The notes: generated from the sequence alone by a model not told the origin. A stretch of DNA of 64,000 nt from CAMYMQ01 sp963730305 (GCA_963730305.1 CAVSRB010000005.1:1-64000), one strand, 5' to 3'; numbered from the stretch's first letter, positions 17,290 to 26,663 are shown. Translations and numbers: made by a program.

Positions 17290-18081
17290 TCAGAGCCCCG
17301 GCGTCGTGCCCTTCTCCCAGTAGAGGAGGTGGCGCCGCGACCAGGCGAACAGCCGGTCGAGGGTGAAGCCCAGGATGCCGACCGCGGCGATGCCGGCGTA
17401 GACCTTCGGGTATTCGAACGAGGTCGCGGCGTAGGTGATGTAGTAGCCGAGCCCGGTGGTGTCGCCGATCATCTCGGTGATGATCACGACGATGATCGAG
17501 ATGGGCAGGGCGATGCGCAGGCCGGCATAGATCGCCGGCGCGGCGGCCGGCAGCAGCACCCGCCAGAACACGCGGCTGCGGCCCGCGCCCATCGAACGCG
17601 CGCTCCAGATCAGCGCCTTGTCGACGTGGCGGATGGCGAACAGCGTCGCCACCGTGATCGGGTACAGGCATTCCAAGAAGATGAAGGCGACCTTGGACGG
17701 GGTGCCGATGCCGAACACGAAGGTGAAGATCGGGAACAGCGCGATCTTGGGCACCGGGTAGCCGAAGAAGAAGATCGGCTCGAACAGCTCGTCGACGACC
17801 CGCGAGCGCGCCATCGCCGTGCCCAGCGCGACCCCGACCAGGGCGGCCAGGCCGTAGCCGATCATCGCCCGCATCAGCGACACCGCGCCGTTCGCGATCA
17901 GCGCGCCGTTGACCAGGTCGACCCAGAACGCCGCCGCGATGACGTCGAGCCCGGGCAGGATGCGCGGCGAGGCGAGGCCGGTCACCGACGCGACCTGCCA
18001 CAGGCAGAGCAAGAGCGGGATCGAATACCACCGCCCGACGGCCCGAGCGAGACGCCCCACCACGTTAGCGGCCCCCCGCAT
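17290..18081 (-). CDS. ABC transporter permease, second importer (downstream permease)
   Basis: BPD_transp_1 permease of 263 residues: hydrophobic N-terminus, six predicted helices and the EAA loop (WSARSMGAGRSRVFWRVLLPAAAPAIYAGLR). The ATG overlaps the stop of the upstream permease (ATGA at 18081). Last gene of the minus-strand importer, converging on the ThDP enzyme. Confidence 0.88.
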   Translation of the reverse strand: MRGAANVVGRLARAVGRWYSIPLLLCLWQVASVTGLASPRILPGLDVIAAAFWVDLVNGALIANGAVSLMRAMIGYGLAALVGVALGTAMARSRVVDELFEPIFFFGYPVPKIALFPIFTFVFGIGTPSKVAFIFLECLYPITVATLFAIRHVDKALIWSARSMGAGRSRVFWRVLLPAAAPAIYAGLRIALPISIIVVIITEMIGDTTGLGYYITYAATSFEYPKVYAGIAAVGILGFTLDRLFAWSRRHLLYWEKGTTPGL

Positions 18082-18845
18082 CAGTTCCCTCCGCCATGGC
18101 CGCGCAGGAGCTGCCCCTTGAGCAGCCGCTTCCGGAGGGACAGGAGCAGGCGGTCGCTGATGAAGCCCATGATCGCGATCGCGAAGATGCCGGCGAACAT
18201 CATGTCGAAGCGGACGCCGTCCTCGCCGTCGACGATCAGGTAGCCGAGCCCGGCGCGCGCGCCCATCAGCTCGGCGGCGAACAGGACGATGAAGGCGAGG
18301 GCGAGACCGACCCGCAGCCCCGCGAAGACCTGGGGCAGCGACGCCGGCAGCACGACGCGGAAGAACACCCGCAGCCGGCTCGCGCCCATGCTGCGCGCCG
18401 ACCACAGGTAGACCCGGTCGACCGCACGCGCGGCGTAGAAGGCGCCCAGGAAGGTCGGAAAGAATACCGACATGGCGATGATCGCGATCTTCGACCCGTC
18501 GCCGAGCCCGAGCCACAGGATGATCACCGGCAGGAAGGCGATCTTGGGGATCGGATAGAGCAGCGAGACCAGGGGCTCGAAGAAGTGCCGGACCGGGCGA
18601 AACTGGCCGGCGGCGATGCCGACCACCACGCCCGCGCTGGCGCCGACCGCGAAGCCGCCATAGGCGCGCATCGCGCTGATCACGAAGTCCAGGGGCAGCT
18701 CGCCGGTGATGCTGAGCGACCAGAACACGGCGGCGATCTGGCTCGGATAGGACAGGTAGTCGGCGATCGCCCCGGTCCGACCGGCGACCTCCCACACGAG
18801 CAGCACCAGCACCGGAATCGCCAGGTTGCGGGCGACCCTCGCCAC
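18081..18845 (-). CDS. ABC transporter permease, second importer (upstream permease)
   Basis: Permease of 254 residues, similar in plan to its neighbour (EAA loop WSARSMGASRLRVFFRVVLPASLPQVFAGLRVG). The shared phrase WSARSMGA-RxRVF in both suggests these two arose by duplication. The start is a GTG 5 bases after the ATPase stop. Both permeases are needed for a heterodimeric channel, as in the other importer of this window. Confidence 0.87.
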   Translation of the reverse strand: MARVARNLAIPVLVLLVWEVAGRTGAIADYLSYPSQIAAVFWSLSITGELPLDFVISAMRAYGGFAVGASAGVVVGIAAGQFRPVRHFFEPLVSLLYPIPKIAFLPVIILWLGLGDGSKIAIIAMSVFFPTFLGAFYAARAVDRVYLWSARSMGASRLRVFFRVVLPASLPQVFAGLRVGLALAFIVLFAAELMGARAGLGYLIVDGEDGVRFDMMFAGIFAIAIMGFISDRLLLSLRKRLLKGQLLRGHGGGN

Positions 18846-18850
18846 GCCGG

Positions 18851-19642
18851 TCAGCCGGCCGCTTCCAGCTCGGCCTGGGTCTTGACGACCTCTTCGCGGA
18901 GCAGGTCCCAGACCTGGTTGCGGTAGGCCAGATACGCGGCCTCCTTCTTGAGGTCGAGCGAGCGCGGGAAGGGCAGGTCGATCTTGATGTCGGCCTTGAC
19001 CGTGCCCGGCCGGGCGGTGAAGACGATCACCCGCGATCCGAGGAAGCAGGCCTCCTCGATGTCGTGGGTGATGAACAGCACCGTCTTCTGGTGGCGGCTC
19101 CAGATCGCCTGGAGCTGTTCCTGCATCTGCTCGCGGGTCTGGGCGTCGAGCGCGCCGAACGGCTCGTCCATCAGCATGATCTTGGGGTCGAGCGCGAGCA
19201 GCCGGGCCAGCGCCACCCGCTGCTTCATGCCGCCGCTCAACTCGGCCGGGTAATGGTCGCGGAAGGCGCTCAAGCCGACCAGCGCGAGCTGCTCGTCGAC
19301 CACGGCGTCGCGCTCGGCGCCGCTCATCCGCTTGATCTCCAGCGGCCAGGCGACGTTGCGCGCTACGGTGAGCCACGGGAACAGGGAGAAGTCCTGGAAC
19401 ATGATGCCCCGGTCCGGGCCGGGGTCGCGAACCGGCTCGCCGTAGAGCGCCATGCTGCCGCCGCTCGGCGCCTCGAAGCCGCCGAGGATGTGCAGGAAGG
19501 TCGTCTTGCCGCAGCCCGACGGCCCGACGATGCTGACGAACTCGCCCTCGCCGACGTCGAGCGAGAAACGGTCGAGGGCGGTGACCGTCCTGCCGTCGCG
19601 TTCGAAGGACTTATTCAGATCGCGAACGACGAGGACGGTCAT
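18851..19642 (-). CDS. ABC transporter ATPase, second importer
   Basis: A 263-residue SsuB/TauB/NrtD-class ATPase: Walker A GPSGCGKTT, Q-loop IMFQDFSLFPWLT, signature LSGGMKQRVALARLLA, Walker B IMLMDEPFGALDAQ and switch His VLFITHDIEEA. It sits between the binding protein upstream and two permeases downstream, the order expected of one operon. Confidence 0.9.
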   Translation of the reverse strand: MTVLVVRDLNKSFERDGRTVTALDRFSLDVGEGEFVSIVGPSGCGKTTFLHILGGFEAPSGGSMALYGEPVRDPGPDRGIMFQDFSLFPWLTVARNVAWPLEIKRMSGAERDAVVDEQLALVGLSAFRDHYPAELSGGMKQRVALARLLALDPKIMLMDEPFGALDAQTREQMQEQLQAIWSRHQKTVLFITHDIEEACFLGSRVIVFTARPGTVKADIKIDLPFPRSLDLKKEAAYLAYRNQVWDLLREEVVKTQAELEAAG

Positions 19643-19682
19643 CTTACCCTGGCGGTTACCGGCGAACTGGCGGGCGGTCAGC

Positions 19683-20672
19683 CTATTTCGGCAGGTAGCT
19701 GAGGTCGACCAGCTTGTCGATGTCGGCCTTCTTCTTCTGGAAGCCGACCTTGATCTGCAGGTCCTGCATCTTCTTCAGCGCGGCGACGTCGACCCGCCCG
19801 CTCGGCTCCCGGTAGTAGTCCTTCATCGCGAAATAGATCTTGGGCGGGATGCGCGTGAGCTTGGCGTCGATCAGCGCCTGCTGGGCCTTCTTCGGGTGCG
19901 CCAGGTAGTATTTGGTGGCGCCGACCAGGTCGCTGAGGAAGCCGCGCACGACCTTCGGGTGCGCCTTGATGAACGACGGCTTGAACACCATCAGCATCAG
20001 CTCCTCGTCGAACGGCACCGCGTCCTTCGAGGTGAACAGCGTGCGCACGCCGCCCTTGATCTTGGCGATGTGGGCGAACGGGTTCGGGAAGGCGCCGACG
20101 TCGATCTTGCCGGCGCGCAGCGCCGCATAGTGGGCCGGGAAGCGCACCGGGGCGTAGCGGACGTCCTTGTCGGGGTCGAGCCCGGCCTTCTGCACGGCGA
20201 TATAGGCCCACATGTGGATCGACGAGCGCAGGCCGTTGACGCCGATGACCTTGCCCTTCAGGTCCTTGATGCTGTGGATGTTGGAATCGGCGCGGACCAT
20301 GTAGTTGGTCGCGAAGCCCTTGTTGCTCTCCTTGCACAGCGAGGCGACGACGGTCATCTTCAGCCCCTGGGAGGCGGCGAAGATCACCGAGTTCGCGCTG
20401 CCGGTGGCGGCGTCCAGCGCGCCGGCCTCGAAGGCCTGGAAGCGCTTGTCCGTGCCACGGAAGCGGGTCATCTCGATGGTGTAGAGCTTGCCCTGGTTGG
20501 GCGCGATCTTGGGCATCGCCTGGAGCAGCCAGAGCTGTTCCTCGGCGGCGCTGCCTCGGCCGATGCGGATCTTGACCGGATCGGCGATCGCGTTGGCGCC
20601 GACGGTCGCGGCCAGCGCCAGGCCGAGCGCGGCGGCGGTCAGCCCACGGACGGAATGCGTTCTGCGGATCAT
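19683..20672 (-). CDS. ABC transporter substrate-binding protein, second importer
   Basis: Periplasmic receptor of 329 residues: signal peptide with Arg-Arg and a hydrophobic core ending near ANAIA-D, then KIRIGRGSAAEEQLWLL. The fold is of the NMT1/SsuA-like type (DLKGKVIGVNGLRSSIHMWAYIAVQKAGLDPDKDV). First gene of the importer operon, with AGGGAG before the ATG. Its sequence is distant from the first importer's receptor, so the two systems probably carry different ligands. Confidence 0.88.
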   Translation of the reverse strand: MIRRTHSVRGLTAAALGLALAATVGANAIADPVKIRIGRGSAAEEQLWLLQAMPKIAPNQGKLYTIEMTRFRGTDKRFQAFEAGALDAATGSANSVIFAASQGLKMTVVASLCKESNKGFATNYMVRADSNIHSIKDLKGKVIGVNGLRSSIHMWAYIAVQKAGLDPDKDVRYAPVRFPAHYAALRAGKIDVGAFPNPFAHIAKIKGGVRTLFTSKDAVPFDEELMLMVFKPSFIKAHPKVVRGFLSDLVGATKYYLAHPKKAQQALIDAKLTRIPPKIYFAMKDYYREPSGRVDVAALKKMQDLQIKVGFQKKKADIDKLVDLSYLPK

Positions 20673-20711
20673 CTGACTCTCCCTCCAGCCATTGTGCCTT
20701 ATGTGTGTGCC

Positions 20712-21452
20712 TTATTTGCCGGGCGCGCCTGACGGCAGGTCGAACTGCCCAGCCGGCAATAATGTTAGATAACGAACAATTTCCTGGCAAGGCAGCACGT
20801 CCGCATACTTGGCGTCCATGTCCATCAGGTTGATGGCATGGGAGGTCTCGGAACGATCAAAACAGCCGTCCTCGGCGACCGCGACCCGGTAGTTGTCGCT
20901 GAAGGCGTCGATCACGGTCGCGCGCACGCAGCCGCTGGTCGATACGCCGCAGACCAGCAGCGAATCGACGCCCAGCAGGGTGAGGTGGCCGCGCAGCGGC
21001 GTGCCGTGGAAGCCGCTTGGCTTGAGCTTGCGCACGACGATGTCCTGCGGGGCGGGCGCGATGTCCGGCATGATGTCGTTGCCGTCGAGGTTGGGCCGTT
21101 CGACCGCGTATTCCTCCTCGAGCCGGCCGACCTTCCAGGCCCAGCCGCCGTAGTCCCAACCGTCGGCGCGGTAATCGCCGGTGGTGTAGATCACCGGCAC
21201 GCCTTTGGCGCGGGCGGCGTCGATCACCGCGCGGATCTTGGGCAGCGCGTCCCACGCCGCCTCGCCGCAGGCGTTGGGCCAGCGCTTGATGGCGTCGAGG
21301 ATCGGCTCGCGCCGGTCGCCGCAGAAATTGTAGTTCACGTCGACGATCAGCACGGCCGGCCGCTTGCCGAAGCCCATCTTCTGGCGGTAGCCGGCGGCGT
21401 CGAGCACGTCGCGGTCGCGCTCGGTCAGGAACGGGTCCCACGGTCGGGTCAC
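20712..21452 (-). CDS. Isochorismatase-family cysteine hydrolase
   Basis: A 246-residue alpha/beta hydrolase of the isochorismatase/nicotinamidase family. The catalytic Asp is in VLIVDVNYNFCG, the Lys in VVRKLKPSGFHGT and the nucleophilic Cys in VCGVSTSGCVRATVIDAF, the family triad. Such enzymes cleave amides (N-carbamoylsarcosine, nicotinamide, ureido or malonamate groups) or vinyl ethers. The GTG start at 21452 has GGGAGA upstream. It lies just upstream of the second importer on the same strand, so it likely acts on the imported compound (inference). Confidence 0.87.
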   Translation of the reverse strand: MTRPWDPFLTERDRDVLDAAGYRQKMGFGKRPAVLIVDVNYNFCGDRREPILDAIKRWPNACGEAAWDALPKIRAVIDAARAKGVPVIYTTGDYRADGWDYGGWAWKVGRLEEEYAVERPNLDGNDIMPDIAPAPQDIVVRKLKPSGFHGTPLRGHLTLLGVDSLLVCGVSTSGCVRATVIDAFSDNYRVAVAEDGCFDRSETSHAINLMDMDAKYADVLPCQEIVRYLTLLPAGQFDLPSGAPGK

Positions 21453-21574
21453 GGTGCGTCTCCCAGATTTGTGGCGGTCGGGTACTCGGTGGCGGATGCG
21501 GCGCCCCCGTGATAACGCCAACGGCGCGGCGAGGGAACTTGCCCACCGTCGTCGCGGCGTCATAGCTTCGTCGC

Positions 21575-22093
21575 GTGACCGACATGACCGAGCCCAACCC
21601 CCAGCGTCCGGAGGCCCAGATTTCCGAGGCCCAGGCCCCCGAAACCGAGATCTACGTCGACGCCGACGCCTGTCCGGTGAAGGCCGAGGTCGTCCGCGTC
21701 GCGGAACGGCACGGGCTGACCGTGCACATGGTCAGCAACGGCGGGCTGCGGCCCGACCGCAACCCGAAGATCCGCTCGGTGATGGTGCCGGAAGGGCCGG
21801 ACGCGGCCGACGACTGGATCGCCGAGCATATCGGGCCGCGCGACGTCGCGATCACCGGCGACATCCCGCTGGCGGCGCGCTGCCTGGAAAAGGGCGCGCG
21901 GGTGCTCGGGCACAACGGCAAGCCGTTCACCGAGGACGGCATCGGCATGGCGCTGGCGGCGCGCGACCTCAACGCCCACCTGCGCGACACCGGCGCGATC
22001 CGGGGCGGCGGGCCGTCCTTCTCCAAGCAGGACCGCTCGCGCTTCCTCGACGTGCTGGAAACGACCGTGCAGGCGGCCAAGCGCGGCCGTTAG
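21575..22093 (+). CDS. YaiI/YqxD family protein (UPF0178, DUF188)
   Basis: A 172-residue member of the DUF188 family, a PIN-like nuclease fold: the opening IYVDADACPVKAEV, HMVSNGG, ADDWIAEHIGPRDVAITGDIPLAARCLEKGARVLGHNGKPF and the C-terminal GGGPSFSKQDRSRFL are family signatures. The conserved Asp residues match a metal site. Function is not established. A GTG start at 21575 is used, with an ATG three codons later. The stop overlaps the end of the convergent Rieske gene by 4 bases. Confidence 0.9.
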   Translation: MTDMTEPNPQRPEAQISEAQAPETEIYVDADACPVKAEVVRVAERHGLTVHMVSNGGLRPDRNPKIRSVMVPEGPDAADDWIAEHIGPRDVAITGDIPLAARCLEKGARVLGHNGKPFTEDGIGMALAARDLNAHLRDTGAIRGGGPSFSKQDRSRFLDVLETTVQAAKRGR

Positions 22094-23088
22094 CGGGCGC
22101 CCTGCGCCTCGAACAGCCGGGCGAGCTCCTTGTGGACGGCGAGCACCGCCTTGTCGGCGTTGATCGGCACGGCGGCCACGTCGGGCCGGGCGGTCATGAC
22201 CCGCTGCTGCGCCTCGATCACGCGCAGGTCTTCCTCGATCACCTGGGTGTTCTCGGCGCGCGCCTGATCGGTCAGCGCCGCGTCGTCGACGGCGAAGTCG
22301 CGCGCCCAGCCGATCCAGAAATGCGCCGTGGTCTCGGTCTCCGGCGTGATCGGGTTGATCACCATCACCGTGATGTGGGTGTCGGCATCTGCGAACTCGG
22401 CCTGGACCTGCATGTGCGACGGCGGCCGCCAGACGTAGGTCGAGGTCCGGTCGATGTTGCCGATGAAGTTGCCCCAGCCGCGGACGAAGGGGCCGGGGTC
22501 GACGTCCTTCAGGGCCCGCCGCGCCTCGACCCGGTCGTCCAGGACGGTGACGTCGAGCGCCGCCGGGGCGTCGGCCGCCGCGGACGAGCCGATCGAGGCC
22601 TCGTGGGTGAAGGCGACGTGGCTCAGGTCGAGCAGGTTGTCGACGAACAGCTGGGCCGACGCCTGGACGTGGAAATAGAGCTGGAAGCCGGCCCAGCCCG
22701 GGTCGTCGAACCAGTAGAAGTCCGGGATCAGCGCGTCGTCGGCCCGTGCGGGGTCGCCGATCCAGACCCAGACCCAGCCGTGGCGGTCGACGACCGGATA
22801 GGCCCGCACCCTGGCGCGCGGCGGGATGTTGTTCTGGCCGGGGATATGCACGCATGTGCCGGCCGCGTCGAAGCACAGGCCGTGATAGCCGCACTCGATC
22901 GCCTCGCCGCGGACCCGGCCGAGCGACAGCGGGGCGTGGCGGTGGGCGCAGCGGTCCTCGAGCGCGACCAGCGCGCCGCCCTCGGTGCGGAACAGGACCA
23001 GGCCCTCGCCGCAGATCGTGCGCCCGAGCGGCGCCGTCTCGATCTCACGGCTCAGCGCCGCGGCGTACCACTGGTCCTGGAGGAACAC
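22090..23088 (-). CDS. Rieske-type ring-hydroxylating or demethylating oxygenase, alpha subunit
   Basis: A 332-residue protein of the VanA/PobA-type Rieske oxygenase group. The [2Fe-2S] ligands are Cys47-x-His49 (CAHRH) and Cys66-x2-His69 (CGYHG). The mononuclear iron site is marked by DNLLDLSHVAFTH. This group inserts oxygen into or O-demethylates aromatic substrates with electrons from a separate reductase, which is not present nearby. Its start lies about 80 bases from an operator-like palindrome (23165-23183) shared with the divergent core-MetE gene, suggesting joint control. Substrate unknown; a methoxylated aromatic would fit the neighbouring methyltransferase (inference). Confidence 0.85.
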   Translation of the reverse strand: MFLQDQWYAAALSREIETAPLGRTICGEGLVLFRTEGGALVALEDRCAHRHAPLSLGRVRGEAIECGYHGLCFDAAGTCVHIPGQNNIPPRARVRAYPVVDRHGWVWVWIGDPARADDALIPDFYWFDDPGWAGFQLYFHVQASAQLFVDNLLDLSHVAFTHEASIGSSAAADAPAALDVTVLDDRVEARRALKDVDPGPFVRGWGNFIGNIDRTSTYVWRPPSHMQVQAEFADADTHITVMVINPITPETETTAHFWIGWARDFAVDDAALTDQARAENTQVIEEDLRVIEAQQRVMTARPDVAAVPINADKAVLAVHKELARLFEAQGAR

Positions 23089-23164
23089 GCCGGCTTCCCC
23101 GTCCGTCGTCGACTGCCGGAACCATAGGGGCGCAGGCGCCGGCCAGCCAAGGCTTTGGCCCGAC

Positions 23165-23183
23165 CTGTCCGTATCGCGAACAG
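23165..23183. promoter_or_regulatory. IclR-type operator, site A
   Basis: CTGTCCG-TATCG-CGAACAG: two 7-base arms with one mismatch around 5 bases, between the divergent Rieske gene and the core-MetE gene. It matches sites B (28956), C (30616) and D (25288). Confidence 0.6.
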
Positions 23184-23321
23184 TGGGACAGGCGGATGTA
23201 GGTGCACGCGCGGGTCCCGCCTAAGCTGGTCCGACGCTCGGCGCCTCCGCCCGGCCCCTCCGCCCGGGAGACGACACTTCCGGGAAACGACACGTCCGGG
23301 GAACGACATGAAGGTGACACC

Positions 23322-24443
23322 GTGACCGATCTTCCGCCGCTTGCGCACGCCGACCATGTCGGCAGCCTGATCCGCCCGCCGGCCCTGATGACGGCCTGGC
23401 GCGAGGCCGAGGAGGGCCGCCTGGACGCGGAGGAGTTGCGCGCCGTCCAGGACGAGGCGATCCGCGAGGCGGTCGCGATGCAGGAATCGCTGGGCCTGTC
23501 GGTGGTCACCGACGGCGAGTTCCGGCGCGGCGGCTGGTCGCGCGGCTTCCTGGAGGCGGTCGGCGCCTTCACCTTCGCGCCGTCCAAGCTGACCTTCCAC
23601 AACGACGCGGGCGTCGCCACCCCGGCGCCGGCCCCGGTCGCGACCGGCAGGATCGAGCGCCGCCGGCCGATCGTGGTCGACGACTACAGCTTCCTCGCCG
23701 GGGTCACGTCGCAGACCGCCAAGGTGACCATGCCGACCCCCTCGCACATGCATTTCGGCCATTTCGGCGCGGCGGCCGACAAGTCGATCTACCCCGACAT
23801 GGAGGCCTATTGGGCGGACATGGCCGCGGTCTACCGGCAGGAGATCGCGGCGCTGGGCGAAGCCGGCTGCACCCTGCTCCAGCTCGACGAGGTGCCGCTG
23901 ACCCTGTGCTGCGACGACACCAACCGGCGCATCGCCCAGGAGAACGGCGAGGACCCCGAGGCGCTGATCGGCCGCTACATCGACGCGATCAACGAGGCGG
24001 TCGCCGACCGGCCCAGGGACATGCGCGTCCTGCTCCATCTGTGCCGGGGCAACATGCAGGGGCTGTGGATGGGCGACGGCAGCTACGCGCCGATCGCCGA
24101 GCGGCTGTTCGGCGAGACCGACGTCGACGGCTTCCTGATGGAATACGATTCGCCCCGGGCCGGCGACTTCGCGCCGCTGCGCTACCTGGCGCCGGGCAAG
24201 ATCGCCTATCTGGGGCTGGTCAGCACCAAGAACCCGGCGGTCGAGGCCAAGGACGACTTGAAGCGCCGGCTGGAGGAGGCCGCCCGCCACACGGACATGA
24301 GCCGGCTCGGCCTGTGCCCGCAGTGTGGCTTCGGCAGCTCGGCCATGTCCAAGTTCAACGTCACCGAGAACCCGATGACCCTCGACATCGAGAAGGCCAA
24401 GCTGGCGCGGATCGTCGAGGTCAGCCGGGAGGTATGGCCGTAG
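23322..24443 (+). CDS. Core-MetE (cobalamin-independent methionine synthase C-domain) methyltransferase
   Basis: A 373-residue protein of the YxjG/YxjH-like MetE C-terminal family, opening HADHVGSLIRPPAL. It lacks the N-terminal half of classical MetE. The zinc/thiol site is complete: His-x-Cys in LLHLCRGNMQG, Glu in MEYDSPRAGD and the last Cys in LCPQCGFGSS. LLQLDEVPL matches the active-site strand. It should move a methyl group to a thiol such as homocysteine, but its donor is unknown because folate-binding residues of the missing half are absent. The start is a GTG at 23322. A close relative lies at 40292. It is divergent from a Rieske oxygenase across operator A and overlaps the end of the IclR gene. 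Confidence 0.83.
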   Translation: MTDLPPLAHADHVGSLIRPPALMTAWREAEEGRLDAEELRAVQDEAIREAVAMQESLGLSVVTDGEFRRGGWSRGFLEAVGAFTFAPSKLTFHNDAGVATPAPAPVATGRIERRRPIVVDDYSFLAGVTSQTAKVTMPTPSHMHFGHFGAAADKSIYPDMEAYWADMAAVYRQEIAALGEAGCTLLQLDEVPLTLCCDDTNRRIAQENGEDPEALIGRYIDAINEAVADRPRDMRVLLHLCRGNMQGLWMGDGSYAPIAERLFGETDVDGFLMEYDSPRAGDFAPLRYLAPGKIAYLGLVSTKNPAVEAKDDLKRRLEEAARHTDMSRLGLCPQCGFGSSAMSKFNVTENPMTLDIEKAKLARIVEVSREVWP

Positions 24444-25257
24444 CCGCGCCCGCGCCGTCGGTGCGGCGGCGGGACGGCCGGTCGGGCACGGTCATCGCCT
24501 GCTGGATCTCGGCCGCCGCGGCGCGCATCGGCTCGAGGTAGCGCGAGACGACCTCGGCCTCGCTCAGCGCCGACAGGATGTAGTGCATGTTGATGCAGGC
24601 GAGCACGCGCTCGCCCAGGAACACCGGCACCGCGATGCTGCCGGTCTTGAGCGAGATGCCGCCCTCGCGGGAGGCGTAGCCGCGGCGGCGCACCTGGGCG
24701 AGCATGCGGTCGACCGCGGCCCGGTCGCGGGCCAGCGCGGCGTCGGGCTGCTCGGACCGGGCGATGGTGCGCAGGATCATGTCGCGCTCGCCCTCCGGGC
24801 ACCAGGCGAGATAGGCCAGGCCGAGCGACGACAGCAGCACCGGCGGCCGGAACCCGGCCTTCTCGCGGTTGATCGACAGCGGGCTCTTCATGTGCGTGGT
24901 TTCGCGCACGATCATGGCGTCGCGATCGAAGGTGGCGATGTCGGTCGGCCAGACGATCTTGTGGCCCAGCTCCTGGAGCACCGGGCTGGCGACCTCGGCC
25001 AGCCAGGCCTCGTCGGTGAACCCGTCGCTCAACGTGCGCACCTGGATGGTGAGCTGATAGGTCTCGCGCCGCGCGCCGTGGGCGACGTAGCCCTCGCCGA
25101 CCAGCGTGTCGAGCAGGCGGTAGACGGTCGCGCGCGGCAGCCCGGTGATCCGGCTCAGCTCCAGCGCGGTGGCGAAGTTGTGCTCGTTGAGCGCGCGCAG
25201 CAGCGCGAGCCCGCGGGTCAGGGACTGGACGAGCCGGCCGCTGCTCATCGCCGCCAT
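24421..25257 (-). CDS. IclR-family transcriptional regulator
   Basis: A 278-residue regulator: winged helix-turn-helix (SLTRGLALLRALNEHNFATALELSRITGLPRATVYRLLDTLVGEGYV) followed by an IclR effector domain (GHKIVWPTDIATFDRDAMIVRE... ISLKTGSIAVPVFLGERVLACINMHYI). It lies downstream of the TRAP genes on the same strand, 110 bases apart, with an operator-like near-palindrome just before its start (25288), so it is probably autoregulated. Similar palindromes before the VOC/ligase, PhyH and Rieske/MetE genes suggest it governs the whole island (inference). The ligand is probably the substrate or a CoA ester. Confidence 0.88.
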   Translation of the reverse strand: MAAMSSGRLVQSLTRGLALLRALNEHNFATALELSRITGLPRATVYRLLDTLVGEGYVAHGARRETYQLTIQVRTLSDGFTDEAWLAEVASPVLQELGHKIVWPTDIATFDRDAMIVRETTHMKSPLSINREKAGFRPPVLLSSLGLAYLAWCPEGERDMILRTIARSEQPDAALARDRAAVDRMLAQVRRRGYASREGGISLKTGSIAVPVFLGERVLACINMHYILSALSEAEVVSRYLEPMRAAAAEIQQAMTVPDRPSRRRTDGAGAATAIPPG

Positions 25258-25287
25258 CCGTCTAGTCGTGAGAATTCATGGGTCATA

Positions 25288-25306
25288 GTGTCCGCATTAT
25301 AGACAT
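25288..25306. promoter_or_regulatory. IclR-type operator, site D
   Basis: GTGTCCG-CATTA-TAGACAT lies 31 bases before the IclR start codon. The left arm is identical to the other sites at TGTCCG, and the right arm keeps ACA. It is the weakest of the four copies. Confidence 0.5.
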
Positions 25307-25366
25307 CGCCGCGCTTGTGCCCACTCCGTTTCGTGTCGCGCCGGCCGGGCGCCGGCCGGGCGCGGG

Positions 25367-26659
25367 TCAGCGGACCAGGTAGAGGGTGATCGCCGGGAAC
25401 ATCGCCAGGATCAGCAGCCGGACCAGGTCGGAGACCACGAACGGGCTGACGCCGGCGAAAATGCGGCTGAGCTTGATCTCGGGCGCCAGCGCGTGGATCA
25501 CGAAGACGTTCATGCCGATCGGCGGGGTGATCATGCCGAGCTCGACCACGACGACGTTGATGATGCCCCACCACACCGGGTCGTAGCCGAGGTGCTTGAC
25601 GATGGGCAGCACGAAGGGGAGCGTGATCAGCATCGCCGACACCGTGTCGAACACGGCGCCGAGCACGATGTAGATGCCGAGCAGCACCAGGATCACCGCG
25701 AACGGCGCCAGCGGCAGCCCCTCGACCCACTGGGTCAGCGCCGGCGGCACGTTGGCGATGGTCATGAAATAGGTGAACACCGAGGCGCCGAAGATGATGA
25801 CGTAGATCATCGCCGTCGCCGCCGCGCTCTCGATCAGCGCGTTCCAGAAGGCGCGCCAGGTCAGCCGCCGCCGGATCACCGCGAAGACCAGGGCGACGAT
25901 GGCGCCGAGCGCGGCGGCCTCGTCGACCGTGACCACGCCGCCGTAGATGCCGCCGATCACTGCGATCAGCATGACCAGCGCGGCCCACGCGCCCCGGGTC
26001 GCGCGCAGGCGTTCGGCCCACGACGTCCGCTCGCCCGGTGGGCCGGCCTCGGGGTTGCGGGCGAGGTAGATCGAGATCGCGGTGAAGTGGAAGACGATCG
26101 CCATCGCCGCCGGGATCACCGCGGCGACGAACAGGTCGATGATGTTCTGGCGGGTGATCACCGCGTAGATGATCATGATCACCGACGGCGGCACCAGCGC
26201 GCCCAGGGTCCCGCCCGCGGCGATGGTGCCGGCGGCGAAGTGGGCCGAATAGCCGCGCTTGAGCATCTCGGGCAGGGCGACCCGGCCGAAGGTCGCCGCG
26301 GTCGCGGTCGACGAGCCGCAGATCGCGCCGAACACGCCGCAGCCGCCCATCGTCGCCATCGCCAGCCCGCCGCGGCGGTGGCCGACGAAGGCGTTGGCGA
26401 AGCGGTAGATCTCGCCGGACAGGCCGCCCGCGGTGGCGAAGCTGCCCATCAACAGGAACAGGGGAATGACCGCGAGGCTGGGGTTCTCGATGTTGCCGCT
26501 GATCTCGCTGATCATGGTCGACAGCGCCGGCCGCACCGCGTCGAGCAGCGCGTAGCCGCCGACACCCACGGTGAACATGGCGACGCCGACCGGCACGTGC
26601 AGCGCGATCAGGAGGAAGGTGACGGCGAGGCCGATCAGCGCGACGAGGAACGGGTCCAT
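25367..26659 (-). CDS. TRAP transporter large permease (DctM)
   Basis: A 430-residue inner-membrane protein, about 12 helices, starting at the ATG 26659 directly after the small subunit. Family hallmarks: IPLFLLMGSFATAGGLSGEIYRFANAFVG, the GGCGVFGAICGSSTATAATFG segment, and PPSVIMIIYAVIT. It drives sodium- or proton-coupled import of a carboxylate or similar acid together with DctP and DctQ. Confidence 0.92.
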   Translation of the reverse strand: MDPFLVALIGLAVTFLLIALHVPVGVAMFTVGVGGYALLDAVRPALSTMISEISGNIENPSLAVIPLFLLMGSFATAGGLSGEIYRFANAFVGHRRGGLAMATMGGCGVFGAICGSSTATAATFGRVALPEMLKRGYSAHFAAGTIAAGGTLGALVPPSVIMIIYAVITRQNIIDLFVAAVIPAAMAIVFHFTAISIYLARNPEAGPPGERTSWAERLRATRGAWAALVMLIAVIGGIYGGVVTVDEAAALGAIVALVFAVIRRRLTWRAFWNALIESAAATAMIYVIIFGASVFTYFMTIANVPPALTQWVEGLPLAPFAVILVLLGIYIVLGAVFDTVSAMLITLPFVLPIVKHLGYDPVWWGIINVVVVELGMITPPIGMNVFVIHALAPEIKLSRIFAGVSPFVVSDLVRLLILAMFPAITLYLVR

Positions 26660-26663
26660 CGGC

